DNA of 64,000 nt. It comes from Bacillus sp. SD075 (GTDB lineage: Bacteria; Bacillota; Bacilli; Bacillales; DSM-1321). Location of the stretch: NCBI RefSeq assembly GCF_017355165.1, contig NZ_JADILK010000006.1:62001-126000 (forward strand), given 5' to 3'. Position numbers and translations under genes: made by a program. Shown piece by piece: positions 18,548-27,043 of this stretch. A model generated the notes under the pieces. It was not told the origin of the DNA, searched no databases, and was given only the letters and a program-made list of their open reading frames with translations. Numbering within the stretch: position 1 is the first letter of the stretch; the number at the start of each line of letters is the position of its first letter.

Positions 18548-19669
18548 TTAAACAAGTTGACTTTGGGCCAGATTTTCCCGAACCTTCGGAATCACTGTCT
18601 GTCCTACTTGTTCGATAGTCTCCAAATGTGGAAATCCTCTAAGTAAAATCTTATCAAATCCCAGTTGCACATATTCAACTATACGCTCTGCCACTTGGTC
18701 AGATGTTCCCACAAGAGCAATGGAGTTACCTGATATTACCTGAGTCAGCCCTGCCCATAAATTTGCACCGATCTTAAAGTTTTTTTCTATCCCGCTTTCC
18801 ATCAATTGATGTAGCCGTTTTGCTCCGACCGAATCCTCTTTAGAGGTCATTTCTCCTTTCTTCTGTAATACAGAGGGCGGCGCTTTGCTAAGCAGACGTT
18901 CGGCATTTTCCCAAGCAGCTTCTTCGGTTTCACCAAGTACGACTTGAAAGGAAATACTATAGCTTAATACTCGTTTTCGTTTAGTAGACAGTTGTTTCAT
19001 TTCTTCGATTCTTTCCTTTGTATTTTCGATCGTTTCCCCCCACATCATATAAACATCCGATTCTTCGGCTGCGACCTCCTTCCCAATTTCAGAGGCTCCC
19101 CCAAAATAAATTTGTGGAGTATTCAGTGGTTTTGGGAATAGAGAAGCTTCCCTCAAGTTGAAAAACTCGCCCTGATAATCAAATCTATCCTTAGTAAATA
19201 ACTTTTTCAGTACTTGAATATATTCACGAGTTCTACGATAACGGACATCATGTTCTAAAAAATCTCCTTCTCCTGCTAACTCTATTGGCGAACCGCCGGT
19301 AACGATATTGACTAACGCTCTTCCACCAGACCAATAATCCACAGTCGCAAATTGCTTAGCAAATGTTGTGGGTGCGATAAAACCAGGGCGGACCGCAAAC
19401 AGAAATTTTAATTTACTTGTATAAGCAATTAAGTTTGCGGCAACTGCCAAGGAATCAAGGCAACCTGCACCAGTCGGCAAGAGTAAGGTCGAGAATCCTC
19501 CCTTTTCTGCTGCCTGTGCCACAGCCTTAATATATTCATGAGTAGGAGGACGATCAGAGCTTTCATCGGTTCCAGTCCAACTGTTCAATTTTTTCGTAGT
19601 TGAATTGTGAACTGCACCCACAAATTCTCCGTCTCCTGCTGTTGGTGCCATTGTAATAAATTCGACCAT
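18548..19669 (-). CDS. ssuD: FMNH2-dependent alkanesulfonate monooxygenase
   Basis: A 373-residue member of the bacterial luciferase family, starting at ATG 19669 (GGGGGA 9 bases upstream; Met1 of the open frame at 19684 lacks one). Family blocks are STLLLPTGAGCLDSLAVAA, FLFAVRPGFIAPT and FATVDYWSGGRALVNIVTGG. SsuD cleaves the C-S bond of alkanesulfonates with O2 and FMNH2, giving an aldehyde and sulfite. No SsuE-type flavin reductase is visible in the window, so reduced flavin must come from elsewhere. Confidence 0.92.
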   Translation of the reverse strand: MVEFITMAPTAGDGEFVGAVHNSTTKKLNSWTGTDESSDRPPTHEYIKAVAQAAEKGGFSTLLLPTGAGCLDSLAVAANLIAYTSKLKFLFAVRPGFIAPTTFAKQFATVDYWSGGRALVNIVTGGSPIELAGEGDFLEHDVRYRRTREYIQVLKKLFTKDRFDYQGEFFNLREASLFPKPLNTPQIYFGGASEIGKEVAAEESDVYMMWGETIENTKERIEEMKQLSTKRKRVLSYSISFQVVLGETEEAAWENAERLLSKAPPSVLQKKGEMTSKEDSVGAKRLHQLMESGIEKNFKIGANLWAGLTQVISGNSIALVGTSDQVAERIVEYVQLGFDKILLRGFPHLETIEQVGQTVIPKVRENLAQSQLV

Positions 19670-19702
19670 TTGAAATTCCCCCAATTTAGTAAGATTTATA
19701 GA

Positions 19703-20464
19703 TTATTCATTTACAGCTCGTTTAAACCTACCTGTTTTCCCCAATACCCTCTCCAGAACTTTTTCCTCTAATTCAGCAAAATCTGGGTTGGATCGATTTC
19801 GCGGGCGCGGTAATGGAATTGGTAAATCCATTTTCACTGATCCTTTTTCTATTAAAACAACTCGATCCGCTAGAGTAATAGCTTCGGTTACATCATGAGT
19901 AACTAATAACGCCGTAAATTTCTGCTGTTGCCAAAGCTCCTCAATGAGTGTCTGCATCTCAATTCTCGTTAAAGCATCTAAAGCCCCTAACGGTTCATCC
20001 AGCAATAATAATTGCGGCTCAGCAGCAAGGGCCCTCGCCAAAGCTATCCTTTGCTTTTGCCCCCCTGATAATACCGAAGGCCAATCGTTAGCACGCTCTC
20101 CAAGTCCTACTTCCCTCAGCGCCCAAATTGCCCGTTTTTTCCATCCTGTTTTAAGGCCTAATCCTACTCCGACATTTTCAGCAACCGATTGCCATGGTAA
20201 TAAGCGTGCTTCTTGGAACATGATTCTAGCTTGATGATTTAAACCATTAATGGCGGTTTGATTCTGTCTAATTTCTCCCTCTGTTTTTTCTTCCAGCCCT
20301 GCAATATGCCGGAGCAATGTGCTTTTTCCACAACCACTTTTACCCACAATCGCCACAAATTCTCCTGAAGCAATTTGTAAATCAACATTGCTGAGAACTT
20401 CTAAATGGCCATACGACTTTTTCAATTGATGGATGCTTAGCTCTACACCCTTTTTCTCAAACAT
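19703..20464 (-). CDS. ssuB: Aliphatic sulfonate ABC transporter ATPase
   Basis: First gene of the ssu operon. ATG 20464 is preferred; the GTG at 20473 sits directly on the AGGAG. The 253-residue ATPase shows Walker [11 protein letters not shown]-loop [10 protein letters not shown], signature LSGGQKQR, Walker [13 protein letters not shown] and the switch His in VTHD. It powers SsuC. The roughly 280 bases upstream hold no gene, and no S-box or T-box leader was recognised. Confidence 0.9.
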   Translation of the reverse strand: MFEKKGVELSIHQLKKSYGHLEVLSNVDLQIASGEFVAIVGKSGCGKSTLLRHIAGLEEKTEGEIRQNQTAINGLNHQARIMFQEARLLPWQSVAENVGVGLGLKTGWKKRAIWALREVGLGERANDWPSVLSGGQKQRIALARALAAEPQLLLLDEPLGALDALTRIEMQTLIEELWQQQKFTALLVTHDVTEAITLADRVVLIEKGSVKMDLPIPLPRPRNRSNPDFAELEEKVLERVLGKTGRFKRAVNE

Positions 20465-20742
20465 GTTCCTCACACTCCTAGGATAAACTGATGATCAGAT
20501 GTAAGTTATCTTCCTGAACAAAACTCTAATGGAGAAAATTTGGTATGTCGATATGATTAGGTGTATTATTCTGAAAATATCGTACTGTGGTTTCTGCATC
20601 TAATTTATAGAATCACAGGATATTCTGATTAATTTTCATAACGACAGTTAACGAAAATTCGAGGCCAAATATAAACTTAAGTAACTGCTTCTCTTTCTCC
20701 ATTAAATCCATCATTTCTTTATGCACGCTCGCTTCTTTCAAA

Positions 20743-21480
20743 CTATTTGGCTAAATAATCATGGAATCTTTTCTTAAAATCACCTTGAAGAACTGACTCA
20801 CTCGTTAAATCATGAGAATCGTTTTGTTCTACACAGCATAGGCCCTTTATTTTTTGAGCTGTTTTTATCGGCACTTTCAGCAGTGTTTCTGCCCATTTAG
20901 ATGAAATTTCAAGGGCATCTTTTACATCCACACAAATTTCATGGACCAGCCCATAGTTTTGGGCCGTACGTGCATCAAGCTTTGTGTTTGTCAGTGTTAG
21001 AAACCGGGTTTTTGAAACGCCAATTTCATTGATTAAACGCTGTGTGCCTAAGATCAGTCCAAATTGTGGACCAGGAAATCGAAAAAAACTTGTAGCAGTT
21101 GCGATTCTCAAATCGCACGAAATTGCCAAATCAGCTCCTGCTCCATATGCATATCCGTTCACTATAGCAATTGTCGGAATCGGAAAATGAGTTAGTTCAT
21201 TCAACAAGATGGATAAATCATAAAAAAACTGACTTGCCTCTTGATTTGTTAATGTCTGTATGTATTTAACATTTACTCCCGTACTAAAGGCACGAGATAC
21301 GTCACTACTTAAAATTAAGATACCTATATCATCCCTAGCAGTAATCATTTCCATGCCCATTTTTATTTCTTTGTATAGATCAATGTCAATTGCATTCAGA
21401 TTGTGAGGTTTGTTTAAAGAAATACGAGCAACCTTTTTTGATGAGCCTAAGCAGTCAATGTTCAATTTTAACGTTTCCAT
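20743..21480 (-). CDS. Enoyl-CoA hydratase/isomerase-family protein
   Basis: A 245-residue crotonase-fold protein starting at ATG 21480, where AAAGGAG lies 5 bases upstream. Oxyanion-hole segments are FSTGVNVKYI and GYAYGAGADLAISCD. The two glutamates used by true enoyl-CoA hydratases appear replaced: GAGAD in place of the GGGCE-type motif and PGPQFG in place of QPE. The enzyme is therefore more likely an isomerase, thioesterase or lyase of this superfamily than a classical hydratase. It lies downstream of a small NifX-like gene and a CoA-transferase in the same direction, so an acyl-CoA substrate is probable. Confidence 0.75.
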   Translation of the reverse strand: METLKLNIDCLGSSKKVARISLNKPHNLNAIDIDLYKEIKMGMEMITARDDIGILILSSDVSRAFSTGVNVKYIQTLTNQEASQFFYDLSILLNELTHFPIPTIAIVNGYAYGAGADLAISCDLRIATATSFFRFPGPQFGLILGTQRLINEIGVSKTRFLTLTNTKLDARTAQNYGLVHEICVDVKDALEISSKWAETLLKVPIKTAQKIKGLCCVEQNDSHDLTSESVLQGDFKKRFHDYLAK

Positions 21481-21522
21481 GGCGGCTCCTTTCATGTTTT
21501 GTATCATACTTATTTGTTTACT

Positions 21523-21897
21523 TCAGGAACTAAATAAACTTGGCTCGATCTCATTTTTTGGGAGTTCAATAGACAGTTTTATAGAGTTACTCGAGATTAA
21601 AGCTTTCAATTCGGAGAAACCTGTATTATTTTGAACACGGTAGTAACGAAATTTTTCTTTTTGAGCAGTCTCATACGACAACTCACAAAGCATACTAGGA
21701 GGAGCACATAAAATATGTATTCCTCTTTCATTAAGCCATCTTATAACAGCTCCTCTTTTTCCAGCTTGCAGCTTAAGAGCAGGATTTTCAAAGTCCTTGA
21801 CCTCTCCTGTTTCAACATCGAATAAGCGGATAACATCTCCCACCACAATCGGCACAATTATTTCTTTATCTCCTGATAAGACCATTGCAATAGTCAT
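21523..21897 (-). CDS. Small NifX/dinitrogenase-cofactor-like protein
   Basis: A 124-residue protein. The first 80 residues resemble the NifB/NifX/NafY family layout: MTIAMVLSGDKEIIVPIVV, VIRLFDVETGEVKDFENP and GKRGAVIRWLNERGIHILCA. Such proteins carry metal clusters or act in cofactor transfer, but metal ligands cannot be asserted here. It sits between the CoA-transferase and the crotonase-family gene, 43 bases before the latter, so it is likely co-transcribed. Its job is unknown and the family call is tentative. Confidence 0.5.
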   Translation of the reverse strand: MTIAMVLSGDKEIIVPIVVGDVIRLFDVETGEVKDFENPALKLQAGKRGAVIRWLNERGIHILCAPPSMLCELSYETAQKEKFRYYRVQNNTGFSELKALISSNSIKLSIELPKNEIEPSLFSS

Positions 21898-22044
21898 GTG
21901 AGCCTTCTCCTTTTTTTAACTGCAGAAACTAATCATGTACCTACAGATAATGTTTCTGTTGCAGTATTCTACATTAAATTAATCATATTATTCATATATT
22001 AACACTTGGTTTATTAATATTAATGTCCCGGTACCCTTTCTATC

Positions 22045-23235
22045 TTACTTCATTTCAAATCCAGTTGAATGCAGCCATTCTTCTATTACTTCTTCATTAT
22101 GTTCCCCTATAATAGGGGGATTTCGATAAATCTCAAACTCGTACCCGGTCATTTTTACTGGAAATCCTATTGTCTGTGTTTGCTTACCATTAGGTAGTTC
22201 CATCTTTTTTACAATATCAAGTGATTCGGTAATAGGGCTGGCCAAAGCCTCTTGAAAATCATTAACTGGTGCTGAAGGGACACCTCGTTTATCAAATTCA
22301 TCGAGCCATTCAGCTGCGCTTTTTGTAATAAATACTTTTTGTAGTATTGATTTTAGTGATTTTTGGTTTTTCGCCCGCAAAGTCTGTGTCACAAATCTTG
22401 GATTGGTAAATAAATCTTCTAGATTTGTTGCTTCACAAACTTCGTACCAAAGTTTATCATTTCCTGCAGCAATAACAAAAGGTTTGTCGTGGCCATTAAA
22501 TACTTCATATGGAGCGTTCCGAGGATGGGCAGTACCTAAACGTTTAGGTACTTGCCCATTCCCAAAATATTCACTAGTTTGAAGCGCTGAAATCCCCATT
22601 ACGCTTCCAAGCATTGAGCAGTCAATATATGCACCTTTCCCCTCTTGTTTTGATTTATGAATGGAGGCTGCTATCGTATAGGCAGCATATAGGCCTACGG
22701 AAAAATCGGCAATTGGAACACCACACTTTACAGCCGGGCCATCCTCTTCGCCGGTGACACTCATTAGGCCGCTAAATGCTTGTATTGACACATCAAAAGC
22801 TCCTTTTTTAGCGAAGGGGCCTAGTTGGCCATATCCTGAAATAGAGCAATAGACTAGTTTATGATTTAATTCAGAAAGACAATTATAGTCCAATCCAAAT
22901 TTCTCTAACACTCCAGGCCTGAAATTTTCAACAATAACATCTGCTTTTAAACAAAGTTCTTTTAATAACTTCAATTCTTCTTTAATTTTAAAATCGATAA
23001 CGACGCTTCGCTTATTACGGTTTAAAGATGAAAAATTAGAACTATAATCCCCTTTTTTATCACTTTCAAAAAAAGGAGGCCATGCTCTCATACCATCTCC
23101 ACCATCTGGTCTCTCTATTTTTATGACATCTGCTCCTAGATCGGCTAATAACATGCCCGTATATGGACCAGCTGCAATTTGACCGAATTCAATAACCTTT
23201 ATCCCAGATAATGGATGATCATTCACAGTTACCAT
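22045..23235 (-). CDS. Family III (CaiB/BaiF) CoA-transferase
   Basis: A 396-residue protein with the family III fold: GIKVIEFGQIAAGPYTGMLLADLGADVIKIERP at the N-terminus, then NRNKRSVVIDFK, and the catalytic Asp148 in KGAFDVSIQAFSGLM. These enzymes move CoA between carboxylic acids through an aspartyl-CoA thioester intermediate in the cytoplasm. Downstream neighbours are a NifX-like protein and a crotonase-family enzyme; upstream is a LysR regulator. The substrate acid cannot be read from sequence; a sulfur-containing acid is one hypothesis given the thiol dioxygenase and ssu genes nearby. Confidence 0.88.
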   Translation of the reverse strand: MVTVNDHPLSGIKVIEFGQIAAGPYTGMLLADLGADVIKIERPDGGDGMRAWPPFFESDKKGDYSSNFSSLNRNKRSVVIDFKIKEELKLLKELCLKADVIVENFRPGVLEKFGLDYNCLSELNHKLVYCSISGYGQLGPFAKKGAFDVSIQAFSGLMSVTGEEDGPAVKCGVPIADFSVGLYAAYTIAASIHKSKQEGKGAYIDCSMLGSVMGISALQTSEYFGNGQVPKRLGTAHPRNAPYEVFNGHDKPFVIAAGNDKLWYEVCEATNLEDLFTNPRFVTQTLRAKNQKSLKSILQKVFITKSAAEWLDEFDKRGVPSAPVNDFQEALASPITESLDIVKKMELPNGKQTQTIGFPVKMTGYEFEIYRNPPIIGEHNEEVIEEWLHSTGFEMK

Positions 23236-23387
23236 TACTATTCTTTCCTCCCTTCTTAAAGAAACAGAACATTTTAAGAAAATCTGGTTTAATCAAATTT
23301 AACAAGTTTGCGACTCGGAATAATGTGTTTTCCAAATTATATATTAGCAAATTCAATTTGTATAATTGATAAATAAAAACGTATCGT

Positions 23388-24290
23388 TCAGAAATACTGA
23401 TGTGACTTTTTTTGAATAACGCTATCTTTAATTGAATTTATTAATCTTTCAATTGCCGTACCATTTGTAATGGTGTTTGTCTTGCGTAATATTCCTGTAA
23501 CTACACCTTCTTTTAAGTCCTCTATCTTTCTGACCATGGTACCTACTGGAGGGGATTCAACTATGACATCCGGGACTACGGCTATTCCTAGTCCAGCCTG
23601 TACATATTCCTTTAATGCGGTCATACTGTTTACCTCTAAACCAATATGGGGAATGACACCAGCTTCTACTAATGACTTTTCTAAATTAATTCGATAATTA
23701 CATACTAAAGCACCTAATAAGAGTCTTTCCTCCTTTAAATCATATAGGTAGACTTCTTTTTTTTGGGCTATAGGGTGATTATCAGGAATTACTAGAGATA
23801 CTTCTTCCGTTAACAATGGCTCAAATACTGTTGTATGATTTAATATTGGTGTATTGCAAAGCGCTATATCAAGTTCGCCGTCTAGTATCATTTGATTTAA
23901 ATTTTGTGTATTGTTTATTTGAATGCTGATTTCCACTTTGGGATACTTTTTACAAAATGGCCCCAAAATTTTTGGCAGACGGTAAATGGCCATTGGTTCT
24001 ATCGCTCCAATTCTAATCTTGCCAGCTTCACCATTCAGCCATTCAGCCATTGTATTTTGAATATACGCTAGATCTCTTAGTAAGATATCTGCTTTCTCAT
24101 GAAAAACTCTTCCCGCTTCTGTTAAGTAAATTTTTTTCCCCCTTTCAATCAATTTTACACCAAGATCCGATTCCAGCTTTTGGATTTGCAATGTAACAGT
24201 TGATTGTACATACTTCAGTTCATCTGCTGCTTTTTGAAAACTTCCAAGACGCGCTATCGTCTGAAAGGTTCTTATGTTTCTTAAATCCAC
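23388..24290 (-). CDS. LysR-family transcriptional regulator
   Basis: A typical LysR regulator of about 300 residues. The frame opens with GTG 24305, but GTG 24290 has GGGGTGG about 6 bases upstream and gives the usual N-terminus DLRNIRTFQTIARLGSFQKAADELKY, so it is preferred. The winged helix covers residues 1-60; the effector-binding domain follows. It lies between the CoA-transferase (same strand) and the thiol dioxygenase (divergent), so either or both could be targets. A hairpin lies in its leader at 24317. Confidence 0.88.
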   Translation of the reverse strand: MDLRNIRTFQTIARLGSFQKAADELKYVQSTVTLQIQKLESDLGVKLIERGKKIYLTEAGRVFHEKADILLRDLAYIQNTMAEWLNGEAGKIRIGAIEPMAIYRLPKILGPFCKKYPKVEISIQINNTQNLNQMILDGELDIALCNTPILNHTTVFEPLLTEEVSLVIPDNHPIAQKKEVYLYDLKEERLLLGALVCNYRINLEKSLVEAGVIPHIGLEVNSMTALKEYVQAGLGIAVVPDVIVESPPVGTMVRKIEDLKEGVVTGILRKTNTITNGTAIERLINSIKDSVIQKKSHQYF

Positions 24291-24316
24291 AAACTTCCAC
24301 CCCACATATTTTTTAA

Positions 24317-24362
24317 CTAAAAAAGCCTAGGAATCTTGGAATTAGATTCATAGGCTTTTTCT
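24317..24362 (-). terminator. Hairpin with T-tract in the LysR leader
   Basis: AAAAGCCTA and TAGGCTTTTT form the base of an imperfect stem also containing AATCT/AGATT. On the minus strand it is followed by TTTTTT, directly before the LysR gene. It could be an attenuator or a bidirectional terminator shielding the divergent dioxygenase gene. The rest of 24363-24645 shows no gene. Confidence 0.5.
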
Positions 24363-24645
24363 TTATAGATTATATTTATTCAATCTATGCCCATTAGTCC
24401 AAACACTGGTTATATAACCACTCGATGGCCTCTAGTTGTCTAGTGGGCTTATTAAATTTGTTTTTTTTACTATATATCCATTTTCCCGATAAATCAAGTT
24501 GGTTTTATTTTCAATTCATTTTTTTTGAACTATTTATTCCTCTTTTTCAATTATACAAGAGCATGCATTCAAGTTATTATAATTAGAGAGAGTTAATTCC
24601 AAGTTATTTTACCAAAAAAATGCATTTGCGATAAAGGAGGAAAAA

Positions 24646-25227
24646 ATGACACATCTATCTATCCAAACCTTTGAGGAATCTATAAGAAAAGTGCTACATG
24701 TGGCAAAATCCGAAAAAGAGATTGTTAACCAAATGCAACCCTATTTTCAATCACTACTGGAAAACGAAGACTTATTGCCCGAATCATATAAACAGTCAAA
24801 GCCCGATAAGTACAGGCAATTTTTACTTTACAAACCGGAGGATGAAGCATTCTCTATCGTTGCCTTTGTGTGGGGACCTGGTCAAACAGCACCTATTCAC
24901 GATCATTTAGTATGGGGTTTAGTCGGTATTTATGAAGGAACCATTGAAGAAACTAGATATCGTAAAATTCCCAATGATAAAAGTGAAGTTGGATTTAATC
25001 TAGAAGTTGTGGAAACTGTCATTGCAAAAACGAAAGATATTTCTTTTGTTTATCCACCTAATGCTGACATTCACAGTGTCCGTAATCCTTTTAATGATAT
25101 AGCAATTACCATTCATATATACGGCACAGATATCGGCAAGCAAAAAAGAAATCGTTATGCAAGTGAAACATATGCAATGAATCCTATCGTTACATCACAT
25201 GAAAATGATGTTCCTATTTATAGATAA
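24646..25227 (+). CDS. Cupin thiol dioxygenase (cysteine dioxygenase / 3-mercaptopropionate dioxygenase type)
   Basis: A 193-residue protein with AAAGGAGGAAAA just before ATG 24646. It has the bacterial cysteine dioxygenase cupin: first motif GPGQTAPIHDHLVWGLVGIYEG with iron ligands His85 and His87, second motif with His143 in PNADIHSVRN, and Arg57 in KYRQFLLY as the probable substrate carboxylate contact. These mononuclear iron enzymes oxidise a thiol to a sulfinate with O2. Cysteine and 3-mercaptopropionate are both plausible. The sulfonate operon and CoA-transferase nearby make a sulfur-carbon catabolic role plausible. A terminator follows at once. Confidence 0.82.
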   Translation: MTHLSIQTFEESIRKVLHVAKSEKEIVNQMQPYFQSLLENEDLLPESYKQSKPDKYRQFLLYKPEDEAFSIVAFVWGPGQTAPIHDHLVWGLVGIYEGTIEETRYRKIPNDKSEVGFNLEVVETVIAKTKDISFVYPPNADIHSVRNPFNDIAITIHIYGTDIGKQKRNRYASETYAMNPIVTSHENDVPIYR

Positions 25228-25246
25228 CATAAACATGTAAAAACAA

Positions 25247-25284
25247 CAAATGACCTGACTCTTAAAGTCCATCAGGTCATTTTA
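25247..25284 (+). terminator. Terminator of the thiol dioxygenase gene
   Basis: AATGACCTGA and TCAGGTCATT pair with a 14-base loop and are followed by TTAATTT, 20 bases after the stop codon. Confidence 0.75.
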
Positions 25285-25304
25285 ATTTGGATTTTCACAA
25301 GCAC

Positions 25305-25523
25305 ATCAAACGCATACAGACTTTATGTGAGGGTTTACCGTTACTACATCAATTCCTTGTATAAATAGCCATTTTGAAAGATTAATCCAGTAATGGCCTG
25401 TAGGTTCCATTCCCACGAGGGCTGCCACCAGTTTATTTAATCTTTGAAGCTTGTCCATCCATTTTAATAAACTAGCAAATCCATCTTCATTATTTTCAAA
25501 TGCAAGTGGATCTCCTAAGATTC
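25305..25523 (-). pseudogene. IS110-family transposase N-terminal-region remnant
   Basis: The minus-strand translation reads ILGDPLAFENNEDGFASLL, KWMDKLQRLNKLVAALVG, then MEPTGHYWINLSKWLF and IQGIDVVTVNPHIKSV. GMEPTGHYW and VNP are hallmarks of the RuvC-like part of IS110-family transposases. Only about 70 residues survive and there is no start or C-terminal half. The rest of this gap, to 25700, holds no gene. Confidence 0.8.
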
Positions 25524-25700
25524 AAAATCCATGATGTTCTGTATGACATTAAATCTTGATTACTACATAATATACTATTTAAATATTTTAGCGAGGTCTA
25601 TGTTGTTATAAATACCTCATTTAAGGCAAGGGATTCACCCTGGCCTAAATGAGAGGCTGTCCGTGTGACGCCATGGATAATATATCAATTCACCCTCAAA

Positions 25701-26153
25701 TCAAATAATCCCTTGAAAGCGTAGAACAATTTCAGCAATAATTGCAGAACCCAAAAAGGTCCCAAGTAATACACACATTCCTACAACAATCGTTTTCCAA
25801 CCTAGTTTAGCAAAGTCTGCCCATGAACGGCCAATACCTATCCCCGCATAGGCTAGGATGGGTGTAGCTATTGCTAAAAGACTGACATCTGCCGTCCACT
25901 TTACAAGTTGATCTGATCCAGGCATGCTAGGGACAGTAAGTATAAAACCTAATATTCCAATGTAAGCTATACTTGGAATTTTAAGTGGGACTAGTTTGCC
26001 GATAATCAGGCCAGCTAAAGAAATAAGGATTAAAATAATCATTCCTGGTAAAGCAGTGATTGGGAGTATATCATAGCCGATCCAATTTCCGATTAACACC
26101 ACAACTCCAATAATAACCAAAACTAATACCCATTCTTGGATGTTCTTTAACAT
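25701..26153 (-). CDS. Small membrane protein partnered with DUF3100 protein
   Basis: A 150-residue, very hydrophobic protein with about four to five membrane segments (for example VLVLVIIGVVVLIGNWIG and GMIILILISLAGLIIG). It starts 3 bases after the DUF3100 gene stop, so the two are translated together and probably form one transporter. I do not recognise a characterised family. The upstream amidohydrolase suggests transport of a conjugated or peptide-like substrate. Confidence 0.7.
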   Translation of the reverse strand: MLKNIQEWVLVLVIIGVVVLIGNWIGYDILPITALPGMIILILISLAGLIIGKLVPLKIPSIAYIGILGFILTVPSMPGSDQLVKWTADVSLLAIATPILAYAGIGIGRSWADFAKLGWKTIVVGMCVLLGTFLGSAIIAEIVLRFQGII

Positions 26154-26156
26154 TGG

Positions 26157-26969
26157 TTACACCCCTACATTCGATTTCATATTTTTAGTTTTTCTTTTTG
26201 TCATCCATTCATAAATTTTTTCTGTTAATGGCAAAGCAATAAAAATACTCACATATAAACCTGTTACAGATGTTGCAAGATTACTTGCACCTGAAAAAGC
26301 AATAATTTGATCTTTCATTTCTGGAAACGCTGTAACTAGAGGCCCTAATGCAGCAGCCGCCATACTTCCACTTCCTATTCCAGTTGCCATAGCAAAGGAT
26401 AATGGATGAATGGGCGTAATAGTTGCTAACAATCCAGATATTAATCCCATAAAAATAGCGCCAAAAACGGTACCAAAGATGTATACAGCCATAACTCCGC
26501 GACCTTCTGGTGAGGAAAAACCGTATTTATCTGTAATTAAAGCGACATTGGGCTCACGTCCAATAGAGTGTGTCATTCCGATAGATTCTCGTTTCAATCC
26601 TAGTAAAACTGCCACTGGAAGGGCCAGAAAAATAGTGCCGAGATTTCCTATTTCTTGAAGGAGTAGTGCAGGGCCTGCTTCAATTAACAGAGGCAAGGCT
26701 GGACCTGCTTGTACACCAAACTTCGCAATAAGTAATGTAACCGATATAAAAACAAGTGATTCGGCACTTTTGGATTGCTTTTCCTTAACAAGTGGTGTAA
26801 AGAATAATAAAATTCCAATTATAACTGCATAAAGCATTGGCAATAATAAAATAACTCCTGGTCCTAAGGGAATTTGGTGCGTGCCAATCGTTTCAGACAG
26901 TAATACGATAGCAAAGACCGTGGCATGTACTCGCCAATCTTTCCAAAGTTTTTGTGTTTCAGTTGTCAT
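26157..26969 (-). CDS. DUF3100-type integral membrane protein, putative transporter subunit
   Basis: About 270 residues with eight or so hydrophobic helices. Blocks such as PLGPGVILLLPMLYAVIIG, LPLLIEAGPALLLQEIGNLG and FAMATGIGSGSMAAAALGPL resemble the uncharacterised DUF3100 family. ATG 26969 is preferred because AAAAGGG precedes it by 9 bases. It lies between an M20 amidohydrolase and a second small membrane protein. The likely role is import of the amidohydrolase substrate, but this is inference from gene context. Confidence 0.7.
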   Translation of the reverse strand: MTTETQKLWKDWRVHATVFAIVLLSETIGTHQIPLGPGVILLLPMLYAVIIGILLFFTPLVKEKQSKSAESLVFISVTLLIAKFGVQAGPALPLLIEAGPALLLQEIGNLGTIFLALPVAVLLGLKRESIGMTHSIGREPNVALITDKYGFSSPEGRGVMAVYIFGTVFGAIFMGLISGLLATITPIHPLSFAMATGIGSGSMAAAALGPLVTAFPEMKDQIIAFSGASNLATSVTGLYVSIFIALPLTEKIYEWMTKRKTKNMKSNVGV

Positions 26970-27043
26970 CTTTATCATCCCTTTTCATTTTTGGTCTTGA
27001 TTAAGGGGCCATATACAAAGAGGCCCCTTAATTTCACTATTTT

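Noticed and set aside
20474..20742. Search for an S-box or T-box leader upstream of ssuB
   Set aside because: No conserved riboswitch motifs and no terminator hairpin in the leader.
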